Source: an uncultured Clostridium sp.
Lineage (GTDB): Bacteria > Bacillota_I > Bacilli_A > RF39 > UBA660
Assembly (NCBI GenBank): GCA_902493795.1
Contig: CABUQZ010000006.1
Span: forward strand, 1-64,000
Direction of reading: 5' to 3'
Length of the DNA stretch: 64,000 nucleotides
The notes below the pieces were generated by a model. It made no database searches and was not told the origin of the DNA. It saw only the letters and a list, made by a program, of their open reading frames with translations. Position numbers and translations under genes: made by a program. Shown here piece by piece: positions 26,901 to 34,900 of the stretch (position 1 is its first letter; each line of letters starts with the position of its first letter).

Positions 26901-27463
26901 ACTACAAAATTATAAACAGCTTTTTTTTCTTCGTCAGTATATGACTCACCATTATAGAAGTCCTGAGTCATTCTTCTACTTTTAGCATAAAGAATAATCT
27001 CATCCCATACTTTCTCACGATCATTTAATTTAACTTTTTTATAAGTGGTATTTACTTGAACATTTTCCTTAGCTTCTGTTACCTTATCATATATATCTTT
27101 ATCAAAAGATTCTAAATAGAATAAGTTTCCAGACTCAGTTTCACTTACTCCTTTATTAGTAACATTCTCTACTTCAGGTATAGTAATATCCCATTTTCCC
27201 AAAGCATCATCTTGTTCATAATAAGAGACTAACAAAGGAAGAACTTTTTTATCAAATTCTTCTGCATTTTCAATTACAATTGAATCTCTATCACGAGAAA
27301 AACCACCTTGTAACCCAATTGTTAATACTCGTTTAGAATTATCCCACTTTCCATTTTCCTCATAAGGAGTTACGATAATTTCTACCCTTTCACCATCAAC
27401 AGATGCATACTTATATAAGTCAATTAAATCATAAATTTTTTTAATATCCAAAGACGTATTCAT
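23945..27463 (-). CDS. Giant lineage-specific coiled-coil protein with three beta-rich domains
   Basis: 1,172 residues, soluble, strongly charged. A beta-rich domain of about 100 residues seems to occur three times: at the N-terminus (about 12-105), in the middle (about 358-460) and at the C-terminus (about 1065-1160). All share the plan strand pair, then F-D-(K/S)-x-(V/I)-x3-I/L, then a GL-type strand. Between about 855 and 955 there are five 20-residue repeats of the form HDELVEGAxxEAKRIVxKEE, forming a coiled coil. The same architecture is seen in the protein at 13091. No catalytic motif is visible. GGAGGTATTAAA precedes the ATG. It is the first gene of the operon leading to galE. Confidence 0.65.
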   Translation of the reverse strand: MNTSLDIKKIYDLIDLYKYASVDGERVEIIVTPYEENGKWDNSKRVLTIGLQGGFSRDRDSIVIENAEEFDKKVLPLLVSYYEQDDALGKWDITIPEVENVTNKGVSETESGNLFYLESFDKDIYDKVTEAKENVQVNTTYKKVKLNDREKVWDEIILYAKSRRMTQDFYNGESYTDEEKKAVYNFVVNLSNEKRVNTTFIRKSLENTQKFIEEIFKDRDKLKSLGLTDELIDKLNNSVELSKLAKLATAEKRIRRRVDVNNPSIAERIKFATTELEKVGYFDLRNASLAQFENGVFKSSKPLALQKLKTNYGNNSEYEHYCDEILSYLNTKAMANNRVVETKVEEPEIIVNNELNNNYIVDSYEKFYETLDLVRYGKLDDERYEIVVEPDRLDSNARLVRISILDGVSRNDSFMFKFTDGVLFDSEFKKTLENIREEDPNFLSTINAVNVPTLGLVKHALHESRDGNEILIKQASDELAYPHSTKVVPDSKNEENKQEIPLDEDLLKKLARLEEQINGEARKQDEIMLDATVSFDKLHEYVKTYKIDNSSGELKLYRRDTGEEYIPSSEAEKNNIEFAIYWGVSAGIEEDKEDVVVGEKYAFNEENKKLFDLLDVQFRESVKRGIPVDIESLKKQFENSGVKGSDAIFNRLFRNNYYVDYVTKYYEKSIGKQLNQENLTTTLEPVVEEALFDEEKMKSVISKLYDLCRNEQLPFSEKEKMAKELDNEVSEFTALRDELEKKSQTNPEKYYKEYLKFVSLYTELLAAKEELDTKLQEKEEVHNVDLSIEDRELCEYFRLDILRGKGKLPPKGYSRIEELKSNEKVLGLEIANNNVLEALKKLDAVQDKNSDLYKLLERELRDKEEALQKLHDIYRRELSEAIKQNEHDELIEGANEEARRIVAKKEYDEIVRSSKVEAKRIVEKEEHDELVEGAKQEAKRIVEEAQHDELVEGANEEAKRIVAKEEHDMILQGAEEEAVKLLQSDKEESSTLNNTEEEQDDLKKGAEEQAKLLTQLKDTLFEVVEQKKEKEKVPEIVEIEDAVEVVETYATPDQPTTIKLFFDRNTPDVADLIISNGTNENETVMYQRTFDKDKIVNEIIPVVCDLYARDNTPYYNKTFDVPNTNRGGLIVLGTNEKTFQISNAEKEIVALCEKLINENLAKNKQEEEQKTK

Positions 27464-27585
27464 TTTAATACCTCCACTTATTATAAGTTTATCAAATTAT
27501 ATAACAAAAAAAAAGCATTTACAGTAAAATACTTATTTTTTTTTGTAAAAATTTGTATTTTTTTGACTGTTAAATTGCTTTATTT

Positions 27586-28257
27586 TTAATTATTATTTGC
27601 ATTAAATCTTTTATATGTTTTTGTTTTTCCTTTATATTCACTAATATTATTAGTTATAAATTCTCGTTCTAATTCTTCTAATTGTACTTTGTCTATTTTT
27701 TCTAAATTATTTTCAAAACGATATTTTGTTACATACACGATAAAGTCTTTTAAATAATTAGGAAGTTCTTTATTAACTACTTCATAACCACAAACATTTA
27801 TATTACTACCATCTTTATAAGTACTAAATATTGTTGCAAGTTGAACATCGTTATTTAAAGGAATAAAAGGAAGCCTCTCACACCCACAAGATTTAGAAAT
27901 TTCTATATGATCACTAGGTATATATTCTAACATAACTTTATCACAATCATTTTCTTTTAAAATTACTGCAAGATGATTTTCTACACGTGAATTTGAATCA
28001 CTTTGTTTTACTTTAGTAAATACTCTTTTTTCATCATCACTTTCAAATTGTGAAACAAGATTAGCAAGAACATCTCCCATATCATCTAAATTATAAATTC
28101 CATATTTAAAACAAGAATCTAAGCTTTCAAATGTAGAAGCATTTTCTTTTAAATATTTTCTTTTTGAAAACGATAAACTTAAATACGCATTTTGTAACCT
28201 TTCATATTCTATCGGACTACTAGCAACACTAGTATAATTACTTTTATCTAAATACAT
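27586..28257 (-). CDS. Unknown protein with Cys-Gly-Cys motif
   Basis: A 223-residue soluble protein starting MYLDKSNYTSVASS, with AGGAGG eight bases before the ATG at 28257. A TTG two codons upstream is too close to that site. It has an alpha-helical N-terminal half and a mixed half containing KSCGCERLPF. I recognise no family. It is transcribed in the same direction as the giant coiled-coil gene, with 122 bases between them. Confidence 0.5.
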   Translation of the reverse strand: MYLDKSNYTSVASSPIEYERLQNAYLSLSFSKRKYLKENASTFESLDSCFKYGIYNLDDMGDVLANLVSQFESDDEKRVFTKVKQSDSNSRVENHLAVILKENDCDKVMLEYIPSDHIEISKSCGCERLPFIPLNNDVQLATIFSTYKDGSNINVCGYEVVNKELPNYLKDFIVYVTKYRFENNLEKIDKVQLEELEREFITNNISEYKGKTKTYKRFNANNN

Positions 28258-28263
28258 AACCAA

Positions 28264-28579
28264 AACCTCCTAAAAGTTTTTCCGTTAATTATTCTATTCT
28301 ATTTATATTATTTTATCAAGATTTTTTTATACCAAAATCCTATAAGTCTTCTCTTTCAAATCCTAAACTATTATATACTTTTTTATCAAATGATAAAAAT
28401 TAATATAGACACTTTTTATTTTCAAAGCATCATCCTTCAAAATGTGTAAACAAAAAAAGTTAAAAAATGTAAACAAATAAGTATTATAGCTTTATTTTAA
28501 AGATATTATTTTTCTATTACTTTGTTTTAATTTGTAAACATTTTTAACTTTTTTATTTAAAGAATATTATTTAAGATAT
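28264..28579. other. AT-rich intergenic region with repeated TGTAAACA and a long inverted repeat
   Basis: Contains three TGTAAACA octamers (about 28445, 28471 and 28532) and a near-perfect 26-base inverted repeat. The left arm is at 28453-28479 (AAAAAAGTTAAAAAATGTAAAC) and the right arm at 28528-28555. No ORF or RNA gene is seen. It could be a terminator for the ATPase gene's convergent neighbourhood or an operator cluster. Confidence 0.4.
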
Positions 28580-29884
28580 TTATTCAGATTTATTTTCTTT
28601 TTCAATTTGAGCAATTTTTTCATCTATCTTTTTTATTAAATCTTCAGTTTTTATTGGGTCGCTTTTAATTGGTTTACTATTATTAGTATTACTTAAATTA
28701 GCAATATCAATATTAAGTTTTTCTAATTGTTTTACTTTGGCATTTTTAACGAATTTTTCAAAATCGAACAATTTTATATCCGTAATATTTAATTTTGGAT
28801 ATAGAATATTACTACTTTCTATATTAACAGAATCAAAATCTTTATTCATTTTTTGTTCGTCATTATTAATAACTAATTGAATACCATCATTTTTAATAGA
28901 TAATAAGTCACATAATACTGTCATATAGCTTCCATATATATTTATAAGTTCTTTTAATGAACGAGTTGCAATATAGGTTTTTATATTTCTTGAAATACAA
29001 GATCCTAGTATATCTACTAAATCATTGCATTTTTCAATAATATCAAAGTTATCTAAAATCAAGTTAAATTTATTATTTGTTTTTAAATCAACTAACACTG
29101 CATATAGTTGTTCGATAAACATAGAAGGCAATCTATTTAATGACTTATTTTCATCTCGTGCAATTAAAATTATTGCAGATGGCTTATTAGTGATATCTTC
29201 AAAACTAAATGTAGTTTTATTCATAAGTTGTGATAATTTTTCTCTTGATACAAAAGCCATTAACTTTTGTCTAGCAACTGATACAATACTTCCTTTTGTG
29301 TCATTTGGGGCTAAAAATGTTGATGAAGCTAAAATATAAGGTTTTGATGCCACATCTTTAGATTTAAAATATTCAGTAATATAATCTGTTCCACAAAACT
29401 TTTTATTAATTCCATTAAACATATTATTAACACTATTTAAATTTACTTCATCTTTAGTTCCATCTTCAAATAAAGAAAGTGTTAACCCTGTAAAGAAGTC
29501 AGCTGCAGTTAATGCCCAAAATGGATCTTGATTAGAATTTTCATAAAACATTGTTTTTCCTATTTTTTCAAGATATTCCTGTGCTTTATCTTTATCACCA
29601 TTTTTATATAGATTATATGGATACTCTAATGGATTCCAACCTTCACTTTTATCTAAATCTCTTAAATTTAGTATTATAATATTATAGTTATTTGCTTTTA
29701 ACTTATCATAATATTTATTAACATATTCTTCTTTCGAATCTAATATAAATAAACTTTCTTTTTTTTCTATAGCGTTATCAACGATTGGAAACAATACATT
29801 TGTACTCTTTCCTGATGCAATATCTCCTTCAACTATTAAATTTTTATGTGCATTAAGCACCTTTTCCAACATTTCTTCTTTCAT
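28580..29884 (-). CDS. Orphan VirD4/TraG-like ATPase
   Basis: A 434-residue P-loop ATPase: Walker A EGDIASGKST (19-28), a Walker B-like hydrophobic LILDNF near residue 285, and the segment WNPLEYPYNLYKNGDKDKAQEYLEKIG typical of conjugative coupling proteins (TraG/VirD4, TcpA-like), followed by DPFWALTAADFFTGL. Coupling proteins pump DNA or protein substrates into type IV channels from the membrane. Here the N-terminal membrane helices are missing and no relaxase or other type IV gene is in the window. The C-terminus is a Lys/Glu-rich coiled coil. GAGGAGG precedes the ATG, and the gene overlaps the 3' end of merR by 32 bases, so the two are co-expressed. Confidence 0.75.
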   Translation of the reverse strand: MKEEMLEKVLNAHKNLIVEGDIASGKSTNVLFPIVDNAIEKKESLFILDSKEEYVNKYYDKLKANNYNIIILNLRDLDKSEGWNPLEYPYNLYKNGDKDKAQEYLEKIGKTMFYENSNQDPFWALTAADFFTGLTLSLFEDGTKDEVNLNSVNNMFNGINKKFCGTDYITEYFKSKDVASKPYILASSTFLAPNDTKGSIVSVARQKLMAFVSREKLSQLMNKTTFSFEDITNKPSAIILIARDENKSLNRLPSMFIEQLYAVLVDLKTNNKFNLILDNFDIIEKCNDLVDILGSCISRNIKTYIATRSLKELINIYGSYMTVLCDLLSIKNDGIQLVINNDEQKMNKDFDSVNIESSNILYPKLNITDIKLFDFEKFVKNAKVKQLEKLNIDIANLSNTNNSKPIKSDPIKTEDLIKKIDEKIAQIEKENKSE

Positions 29885-30263
29885 ACTTCCTCCTCAATAC
29901 TTTTTCTTCTTCTGTTTCATTAACTCTTGTATAACTCTTTTTACTTTTTATTTCTTCAAGCATATACGTTAATCTTTCATACTTTAGTTTTAACAAATAC
30001 ATTCTTTCTTCAATTTCTTTTTTCTTTTTTTCTAATATTTCTTGATCTACATTATCTTTATATTCAATAATTTCATCTAATGTAAAATCTAATGATTTTA
30101 ATAATTTGATAAGTTCGCATTCAATAACATTTTCTTCACTATAATACTTATAACCAGTAAAGTTATCTACTTCGCTTGGTACTAATACACCATATTCTGC
30201 ATAGTATCTTAAAGTTCTAACAGGAATATCAACTATTTTAGAAAAATCTCCAATTTTATACAT
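29853..30263 (-). CDS. MerR-family transcriptional regulator
   Basis: A 136-residue regulator with the MerR winged helix at the N-terminus (YKIGDFSKIVDIPVRTLRYYAEYGVL, then FTGYKYYSEENV). The dimerising coiled coil runs through about 78-118. The effector domain is very short and basic with no Cys, so it does not look like a metal sensor. A MerR-type promoter with a 19-bp spacer and central dyad lies 45 bases upstream, so it probably autoregulates and also controls the overlapping ATPase gene. AAAGGAGTAG precedes the ATG. Confidence 0.85.
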   Translation of the reverse strand: MYKIGDFSKIVDIPVRTLRYYAEYGVLVPSEVDNFTGYKYYSEENVIECELIKLLKSLDFTLDEIIEYKDNVDQEILEKKKKEIEERMYLLKLKYERLTYMLEEIKSKKSYTRVNETEEEKVLRRKYERRNVGKGA

Positions 30264-30306
30264 TCATGATCTACTCCTTTACTAATAATTTCCTCCTTTC
30301 ACCCTA

Positions 30307-30337
30307 ATACTAACAGAGCAGTTGACTGCCAAGTCAA
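30307..30337 (-). promoter_or_regulatory. MerR-type promoter with 19-bp spacer and operator dyad
   Basis: On the minus strand: TTGACT (30332-30337), exactly 19 bases, then TAGTAT (30307-30312). The start of the spacer with the -35 forms the perfect palindrome TTGACTTGGCAGTCAA (30322-30337). Overlong spacers spanned by a dyad are the hallmark of promoters untwisted by MerR-family activators. It faces merR and the VirD4-like gene. Confidence 0.75.
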
Positions 30338-30602
30338 TACCTTTTTAATTGTTTATTAGAATATAATTTAGGAATTCAAATTATTAGTTTTTTATACGTA
30401 TATTTTAATTAAATAACAGAATATGAGTGTTTGTAATATAATTTCTAAATATTATAATTTATTTAACTACTACTCTTACTTACAATTATAACACAATTAA
30501 TTTATAAAATTTAACCCAATTACTAATACCCCAAACTAATTTTTTTCACATAAAAACCTCATTTCTTTTTTGAAACAAGGTCCATAATTTAAGTATATAT
30601 AA
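30338..30602. other. AT-rich intergenic region with the serS terminator
   Basis: No convincing ORF. The only recognisable element is the serS terminator hairpin near 30556. The rest is AT-rich sequence between the merR promoter and serS. Confidence 0.4.
30556..30581 (-). terminator. Terminator after serS
   Basis: On the minus strand ACCTTGTTTC and GAAATGAGGT form a 10-bp stem (two G-U pairs) around an A-rich loop, followed by TTTTTA. Confidence 0.6.
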
Positions 30603-31892
30603 TTAATTTTCTTTTGGTTTAATAACTTCTAATCCACCCATATAAGGTTGTAATACTTTTGGAATTAAAATTGAACCATCTTCTTGATAATTATTCTCAA
30701 CAAGAGCAATTAATCCTCTTGGAGAAGCAAGTACTGTATTATTTAAAGTATGTAAGAAGTATGTTCCTTTTTCTCCTTTAGTTCTAATTCCTAAACGTCT
30801 TGCTTGAGCATCTCCTAAGTTAGAGCAAGATCCAACTTCAAAGTATTTCTGTTGTCTAGGGCTCCATGCCTCAATATCACAAGATTTAACTTTCAAGTCT
30901 GCTAAATCTCCACTACAACATTCAAGTTGTCTTACAGGTATATCTAAGTTTCTAAATACTTCAACTGTGTATCTCCACATCTTCTCATAGAAATCCATTG
31001 ATTCTTCTGGTTCACAAATAACTATCATTTCTTGTTTTTCAAATTGGTGAACACGATATAATCCACGTTCTTCAAGTCCGTGAGATCCTCCTTCTTTTCT
31101 AAAGCATGGAGAGTAACTTGTCATTCTAACTGGTAAATCTTCTTTCTTAACAATTTGATCTTTAAATCTACCAATCATAGAGTGTTCACTTGTACCAATC
31201 AAATACAAATCTTCTCCCTCTATTTTATACATCATAGCTTCCATCTCAGGGAAAGACATAACTCCAGTTACTACATCACTATGAATCATAAATGGTGGAA
31301 TTGCATAAGTAAATCCTTGATTAATCATATAGTCTCTTGCATAAGAAATCATTGCTTCATGAAGTCTTGCTATATCTCCTAATAAATAGTAGAAACCTTC
31401 TCCACTAGTTCTTCCAGCAGCTTCTTTATCCATTCCATTTAATCTACAAATAATATCAGCATGATATGGAATTTCATATTTAGGAACAACTGCATCCCCA
31501 AATCTTTGAACTTCAACGTTTTCACTATCATCTTTTCCAATAGGAACACTTTTATCGATGATATTAGGAATTACCATCATACGATCTTTAATTTCTTTTT
31601 GAAGTCTTGCTTGTTCTTCTTCAAGATTTTTAATCTCATCAGCCATCTTAGCAATTTCTTCTTTTACTTTATTAGCTTCATCAACAAGCTTATCCTTCAT
31701 TAATTTACCAATTTCACCGCTTTTTTTATTCTTATCAGCTTTTAACCCATCACATTTAGTTTGTACTTCACGGACCTTTCTATCCATTTCGTAAACTTCA
31801 TCAACTATAGGTAATTTCTCATCTTGAAATTTCTTCTTAATATTTTCTTTTACTAAATCAATATCTTCTCTAATTAATTTTATATCTATCAT
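30603..31892 (-). CDS. serS: Seryl-tRNA synthetase
   Basis: Class II synthetase charging tRNA-Ser. It has 429 residues with the N-terminal antiparallel coiled-coil tRNA-binding arm (about 30-105, DGLKADKNKKSGEIG onward). Class II motifs follow: LIGTSEHSMIGRF, then motif 2 CFRKEGGSHGLEERGLYRVHQFEK, and motif 3 near the end (LHTLNNTVLASPRGLIALVEN). The ATG overlaps the stop of the HD hydrolase gene (ATGA) and has AAAGGAGATAG in front. Both genes lie behind a T-box leader with a UCU (Ser) specifier, so expression rises when uncharged tRNA-Ser accumulates. Confidence 0.96.
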   Translation of the reverse strand: MIDIKLIREDIDLVKENIKKKFQDEKLPIVDEVYEMDRKVREVQTKCDGLKADKNKKSGEIGKLMKDKLVDEANKVKEEIAKMADEIKNLEEEQARLQKEIKDRMMVIPNIIDKSVPIGKDDSENVEVQRFGDAVVPKYEIPYHADIICRLNGMDKEAAGRTSGEGFYYLLGDIARLHEAMISYARDYMINQGFTYAIPPFMIHSDVVTGVMSFPEMEAMMYKIEGEDLYLIGTSEHSMIGRFKDQIVKKEDLPVRMTSYSPCFRKEGGSHGLEERGLYRVHQFEKQEMIVICEPEESMDFYEKMWRYTVEVFRNLDIPVRQLECCSGDLADLKVKSCDIEAWSPRQQKYFEVGSCSNLGDAQARRLGIRTKGEKGTYFLHTLNNTVLASPRGLIALVENNYQEDGSILIPKVLQPYMGGLEVIKPKEN

Positions 31893-32389
31893 TTTTCTAT
31901 CTCCTTTAATCTATTTACTATTTTTGTATGTGTTGGAATATATCTTTTTTCTACTCTTTGATAATCTTCCATAGTAGGATTTTTAATTCTTGTTAAATCT
32001 ATATTATTTTCAAGGTCTGCAAGCTTAACATGTAAAGCACGAATGCTTCCATCTTTAATTAGATTATCGATATATTCATTATAATCCATAGGTCTAATAC
32101 GAGTTAAACTTGTAACGTCATCAACTATTTCCTTAGGAAATCCTACTTCTATTAAATCTTTACTAGAAACATCTTTATCTTCAATAACATCATGTAAAAG
32201 TGCAACTACTTTTTCTTCTATACTCAAGACATGCTTATAAACATATGTAATATGTAACATATAAGGAAGTCCACCCTTATCTAAATCATTTTCAAATAAT
32301 ACTGTTACAATTTCTAATGCTTTGTAAATTAAGTTATCACTATCTTTTATTTCTTGATACTTATATTCATCAAAATAATCTCTTAACAT
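31889..32389 (-). CDS. HD-domain hydrolase related to the RelA/SpoT (p)ppGpp hydrolase domain
   Basis: A 166-residue single HD domain. Residues His46, His66-Asp67 with HDVIED (the HDxxED signature of RSH hydrolases) and VKLADLENNI (metal-site Asp125 plus the Asn) match the hydrolase half of RelA/SpoT and stand-alone small alarmone hydrolases (MESH1-like). No synthetase or TGS/ACT domains are present. It is translationally coupled to serS by ATGA and lies directly behind a Ser T-box, linking an alarmone-type hydrolase to serine starvation. The enzymatic substrate is inferred. GGGAGGAAAAGG precedes the ATG. Confidence 0.75.
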   Translation of the reverse strand: MLRDYFDEYKYQEIKDSDNLIYKALEIVTVLFENDLDKGGLPYMLHITYVYKHVLSIEEKVVALLHDVIEDKDVSSKDLIEVGFPKEIVDDVTSLTRIRPMDYNEYIDNLIKDGSIRALHVKLADLENNIDLTRIKNPTMEDYQRVEKRYIPTHTKIVNRLKEIEK

Positions 32390-32402
32390 CCTTTTCCTCC
32401 CA

Positions 32403-32600
32403 AAAAAATAAAAAGACCAAACATAGGAGTGATTAACACGGTACCATCCTACTTTGATCTTAATTTACATAACGGCTTTCACCGGAAATACTTTTAATAT
32501 TTCACTCAAGAAGTAGATTCAAATAATATTACTATTAACTTTCACCAAACGTTAACTCTCTACAAATAATTAATTATTTTACTATTCTTCCTCATCGATT
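32403..32600 (-). promoter_or_regulatory. T-box riboswitch (tRNA-Ser specifier UCU) upstream of the HD gene and serS
   Basis: On the minus strand the leader has the T-box core AGGATGGTACCGTG (32437-32450) with UGGU for the tRNA 3' end, and a GGTGAAAG distal-loop-like stem. The specifier region is TTTGAATCTACTTC: UCU (32515-32517) followed by the usual purine. A competing terminator follows (GATCAAAGTAGGA pairing with TCCTATGTTTGGTC, then TTTTTATTTTTTT at 32401-32415). Aligning the ACTTC anchor with the ileS leader in this window shifts the codon from AUC to UCU, supporting Ser. Confidence 0.9.
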
Positions 32601-32609
32601 TCATTTTCT

Positions 32610-32638
32610 ATTCTATCACTTTATTTATGATTTTACAA
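32610..32638 (-). promoter_or_regulatory. Promoter of the T-box leader
   Basis: TTGTAA (32633-32638), 17 bases, TAGAAT (32610-32615) on the minus strand. It lies across the 3' end of the upstream gene and about ten bases before the T-box begins. Confidence 0.55.
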
Positions 32639-33593
32639 CTACGAATAAATCATACATAGCTTTAGCATACCAATTTGGTTCTTCTTTTAGTGTATATTCA
32701 CATGTTTGACTCAATTGTACTTTTCCTTCACTATTAGCTGTTATAATCCAGTCATAATGATTTTGATGTAAATCAACATTTGGAGGAAAATGATTAGAGT
32801 GTGATTTGTAATTTACAAAATCAATGTTATTTGGATCTGGGTCTACATCACTTTGAGCAGTAACAATCTTACCAGATCTGTAAACATCATCACCATCTGC
32901 ACTAGTTCTTTTTATCTCTCCAATAGGACCAGTATTAGTAGGAAGCTTTACAGTAATAATTCTTGTTTCTCCAGGTTTTAAAGTTATAGTTGATCCTTCT
33001 TTTAGAATCTCTCCTGTTGTATTATCAAAAGCAACCATTTGTTTTCTCATAGTTTTATAATTACTCTTTTGAGTATATTGACTTAAATCATCAACATCAC
33101 CTAAGAATGCTGCCTTTCTTGCTGCAATAGTTCTAGATGCTTCAGAAAGACTTTCAACTGTACCCATTTCTTCTTGCAACTTTTCTACATTAATTGAATT
33201 AATTTCATTTATAATTCCATCAATTTCATTTTCTAAAGTATTAATTTTTGATTTATAGCTTGGTTTATTTTCTTCGCTAGCACCATCATAAGCTCTACAA
33301 GCTTGATCTAATGATGCAAGTTTTGAAACTAATGTTGAACATTTACTAACTGCACTTTTTAATGATGTAATTCCATTTTCAACAGCACTTTCCATTTTCA
33401 TCATCTTAGGAATTGTTGAATTTTGTAAAGTAATAAGTCCAAGTTCTGACCATGATTGTGAATTAGATATACTATTAGAAACACTATCTAATTTAGATTT
33501 TACTGTAGACATTGTAGAAGAATACTTTGAAGTATATGTACTAAAGTTTTTATCTTTTAATTTATCATAATATTTTTGATACTTACTATTCAT
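32625..33593 (-). CDS. Putative type VII-associated helical/beta protein
   Basis: 322 residues. The N-terminal ~180 residues are helical, with SQSWSELGLITLQNSTIPKM resembling the WXG turn of type VII substrates, and a long second hairpin (SKINTLENEIDGIINEINSINVEKL). The C-terminal ~135 residues are beta-rich (STITLKPGETRIITVKLP, DYDWIITANSEGKVQLS in the vicinity). It is the last gene of a four-gene operon that follows two small WXG-like proteins and a peptidase-like effector. It may be a second effector or a partner of the peptidase. No immunity-like signature is clear. AGGAGGAAATT precedes the ATG. Confidence 0.5.
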   Translation of the reverse strand: MNSKYQKYYDKLKDKNFSTYTSKYSSTMSTVKSKLDSVSNSISNSQSWSELGLITLQNSTIPKMMKMESAVENGITSLKSAVSKCSTLVSKLASLDQACRAYDGASEENKPSYKSKINTLENEIDGIINEINSINVEKLQEEMGTVESLSEASRTIAARKAAFLGDVDDLSQYTQKSNYKTMRKQMVAFDNTTGEILKEGSTITLKPGETRIITVKLPTNTGPIGEIKRTSADGDDVYRSGKIVTAQSDVDPDPNNIDFVNYKSHSNHFPPNVDLHQNHYDWIITANSEGKVQLSQTCEYTLKEEPNWYAKAMYDLFVVVKS

Positions 33594-33602
33594 AATTTCC
33601 TC

Positions 33603-34892
33603 CTACGCAGTCTTTAATACTCTTAATCTATATCCTGAGTATTCTTTATGACAATCCGCACCAGATGTCATAAATCTAGAAGTGTTTGTATCCATTCTTT
33701 CAATTTGACCATCCCAACTGTCTATTATTAACAAATCTTTTTCAGTTAATTTGGTTGGATCAGTAATACTTGATCTAAATCCTACTACTGTAACAAAATG
33801 TCTACTAGTACCAGCTTTATTACCATTTACTTGTAATATAACAGGTCTTCCACTTAATATTTCAGTATATACTTTAGAAAGTACAGCATTTTTATTATCA
33901 TCTATAAAATCAGTAAATGCACCAGCATGAGCATAATTTCCAGCCATTGATGCAGTACCATTTGTCCCATTAAACAAATCATATGCATGAACATAAGAAA
34001 AGGCTAAGCAATAATCTCCATATTTACTAGTATCAATATTTTGCCTAACACCATTATTAGCAATGTAACTTGCATAACTTGCTAAATCTCCTTTAGTTTT
34101 AGCAACAGTCCAGTTTTCATTAAGCATATTAACTTGAACAACATTGTCACTTCCATAAACAATTTTGCTCCATTCACTTTCAGTATTAGTAGCCTTATTG
34201 ATATTTTCTAATGCTTCTTTTTCAATTTGTGATTTTCCTTCTTCTGTAGTAATATCAACATTTTTTGTATTTAAATAAGATAAAATAAGTTTTTGAATCT
34301 TACTAGTTTCTTCTGTAGCAGATGTATCTATATCAGTAGATGTATCTCCTAAAATCTTTTTTAAAATTGACACAAGTACTCCAGACTTACTCTCATCTGT
34401 TAACAAATTACCAATAGATTCATTTCCTTTTCCATCATATATTTTCTTTAATAATATAGGTAAAGTTGTACTATCAAACTTAGAAACCACACCATTTACA
34501 TCAGCTGTACTTACACTAATACCTGAGTTAATTGGATTTGTGTGAGAGCTACTACCATAACTACTACTAGCGTGTCCTCCACTACTTCCACCACTATAAC
34601 TTCCTACACTAGCACCAACATACTGATTAATTAATGCTCCACCATCTTCAGTTTGATTAACCCAATCATTTTTGTGTTGTTCTAATAAGCTAACAAAAGA
34701 TTCATGCCCTTTAACAAGTTCATCAACTAACTTTTTTATATCAGAAAGTTGATTACTAAATAACCCAAGTTCTGTAAAAGCACTAAAATCATTCATTAAT
34801 GTATCTGCAAAATCACTATTTAAAGTAGTTAAAGATTCATTTAATATTTTAATATTATCATCAACTACTGAAGAATCATATTTAATATTCAT
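33603..34892 (-). CDS. Putative type VII effector: WXG/LXG-like N-domain with C39-like cysteine peptidase domain
   Basis: 429 residues. The N-terminal ~90 residues form a WXG-like helical hairpin (FAFTELG-type turn, then NDWVNQTEDGG). A Ser/Gly-rich linker follows (about 98-120), then a helical middle. The C-terminal ~180 residues look like a papain-fold/C39-like peptidase: Cys in GDYCLAFSYVHAYDLF, His in SRHFVTVVGF and Asp in LLIIDSWDG, in the order Cys-His-Asp with the normal spacing of bacteriocin-processing or secreted peptidases. There is no signal peptide, which fits type VII export. It is preceded by two small WXG-like genes. Target and role (toxin, processing or host-directed) are unknown. 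Confidence 0.65.
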   Translation of the reverse strand: MNIKYDSSVVDDNIKILNESLTTLNSDFADTLMNDFSAFTELGLFSNQLSDIKKLVDELVKGHESFVSLLEQHKNDWVNQTEDGGALINQYVGASVGSYSGGSSGGHASSSYGSSSHTNPINSGISVSTADVNGVVSKFDSTTLPILLKKIYDGKGNESIGNLLTDESKSGVLVSILKKILGDTSTDIDTSATEETSKIQKLILSYLNTKNVDITTEEGKSQIEKEALENINKATNTESEWSKIVYGSDNVVQVNMLNENWTVAKTKGDLASYASYIANNGVRQNIDTSKYGDYCLAFSYVHAYDLFNGTNGTASMAGNYAHAGAFTDFIDDNKNAVLSKVYTEILSGRPVILQVNGNKAGTSRHFVTVVGFRSSITDPTKLTEKDLLIIDSWDGQIERMDTNTSRFMTSGADCHKEYSGYRLRVLKTA

Positions 34893-34900
34893 AAAACCTC

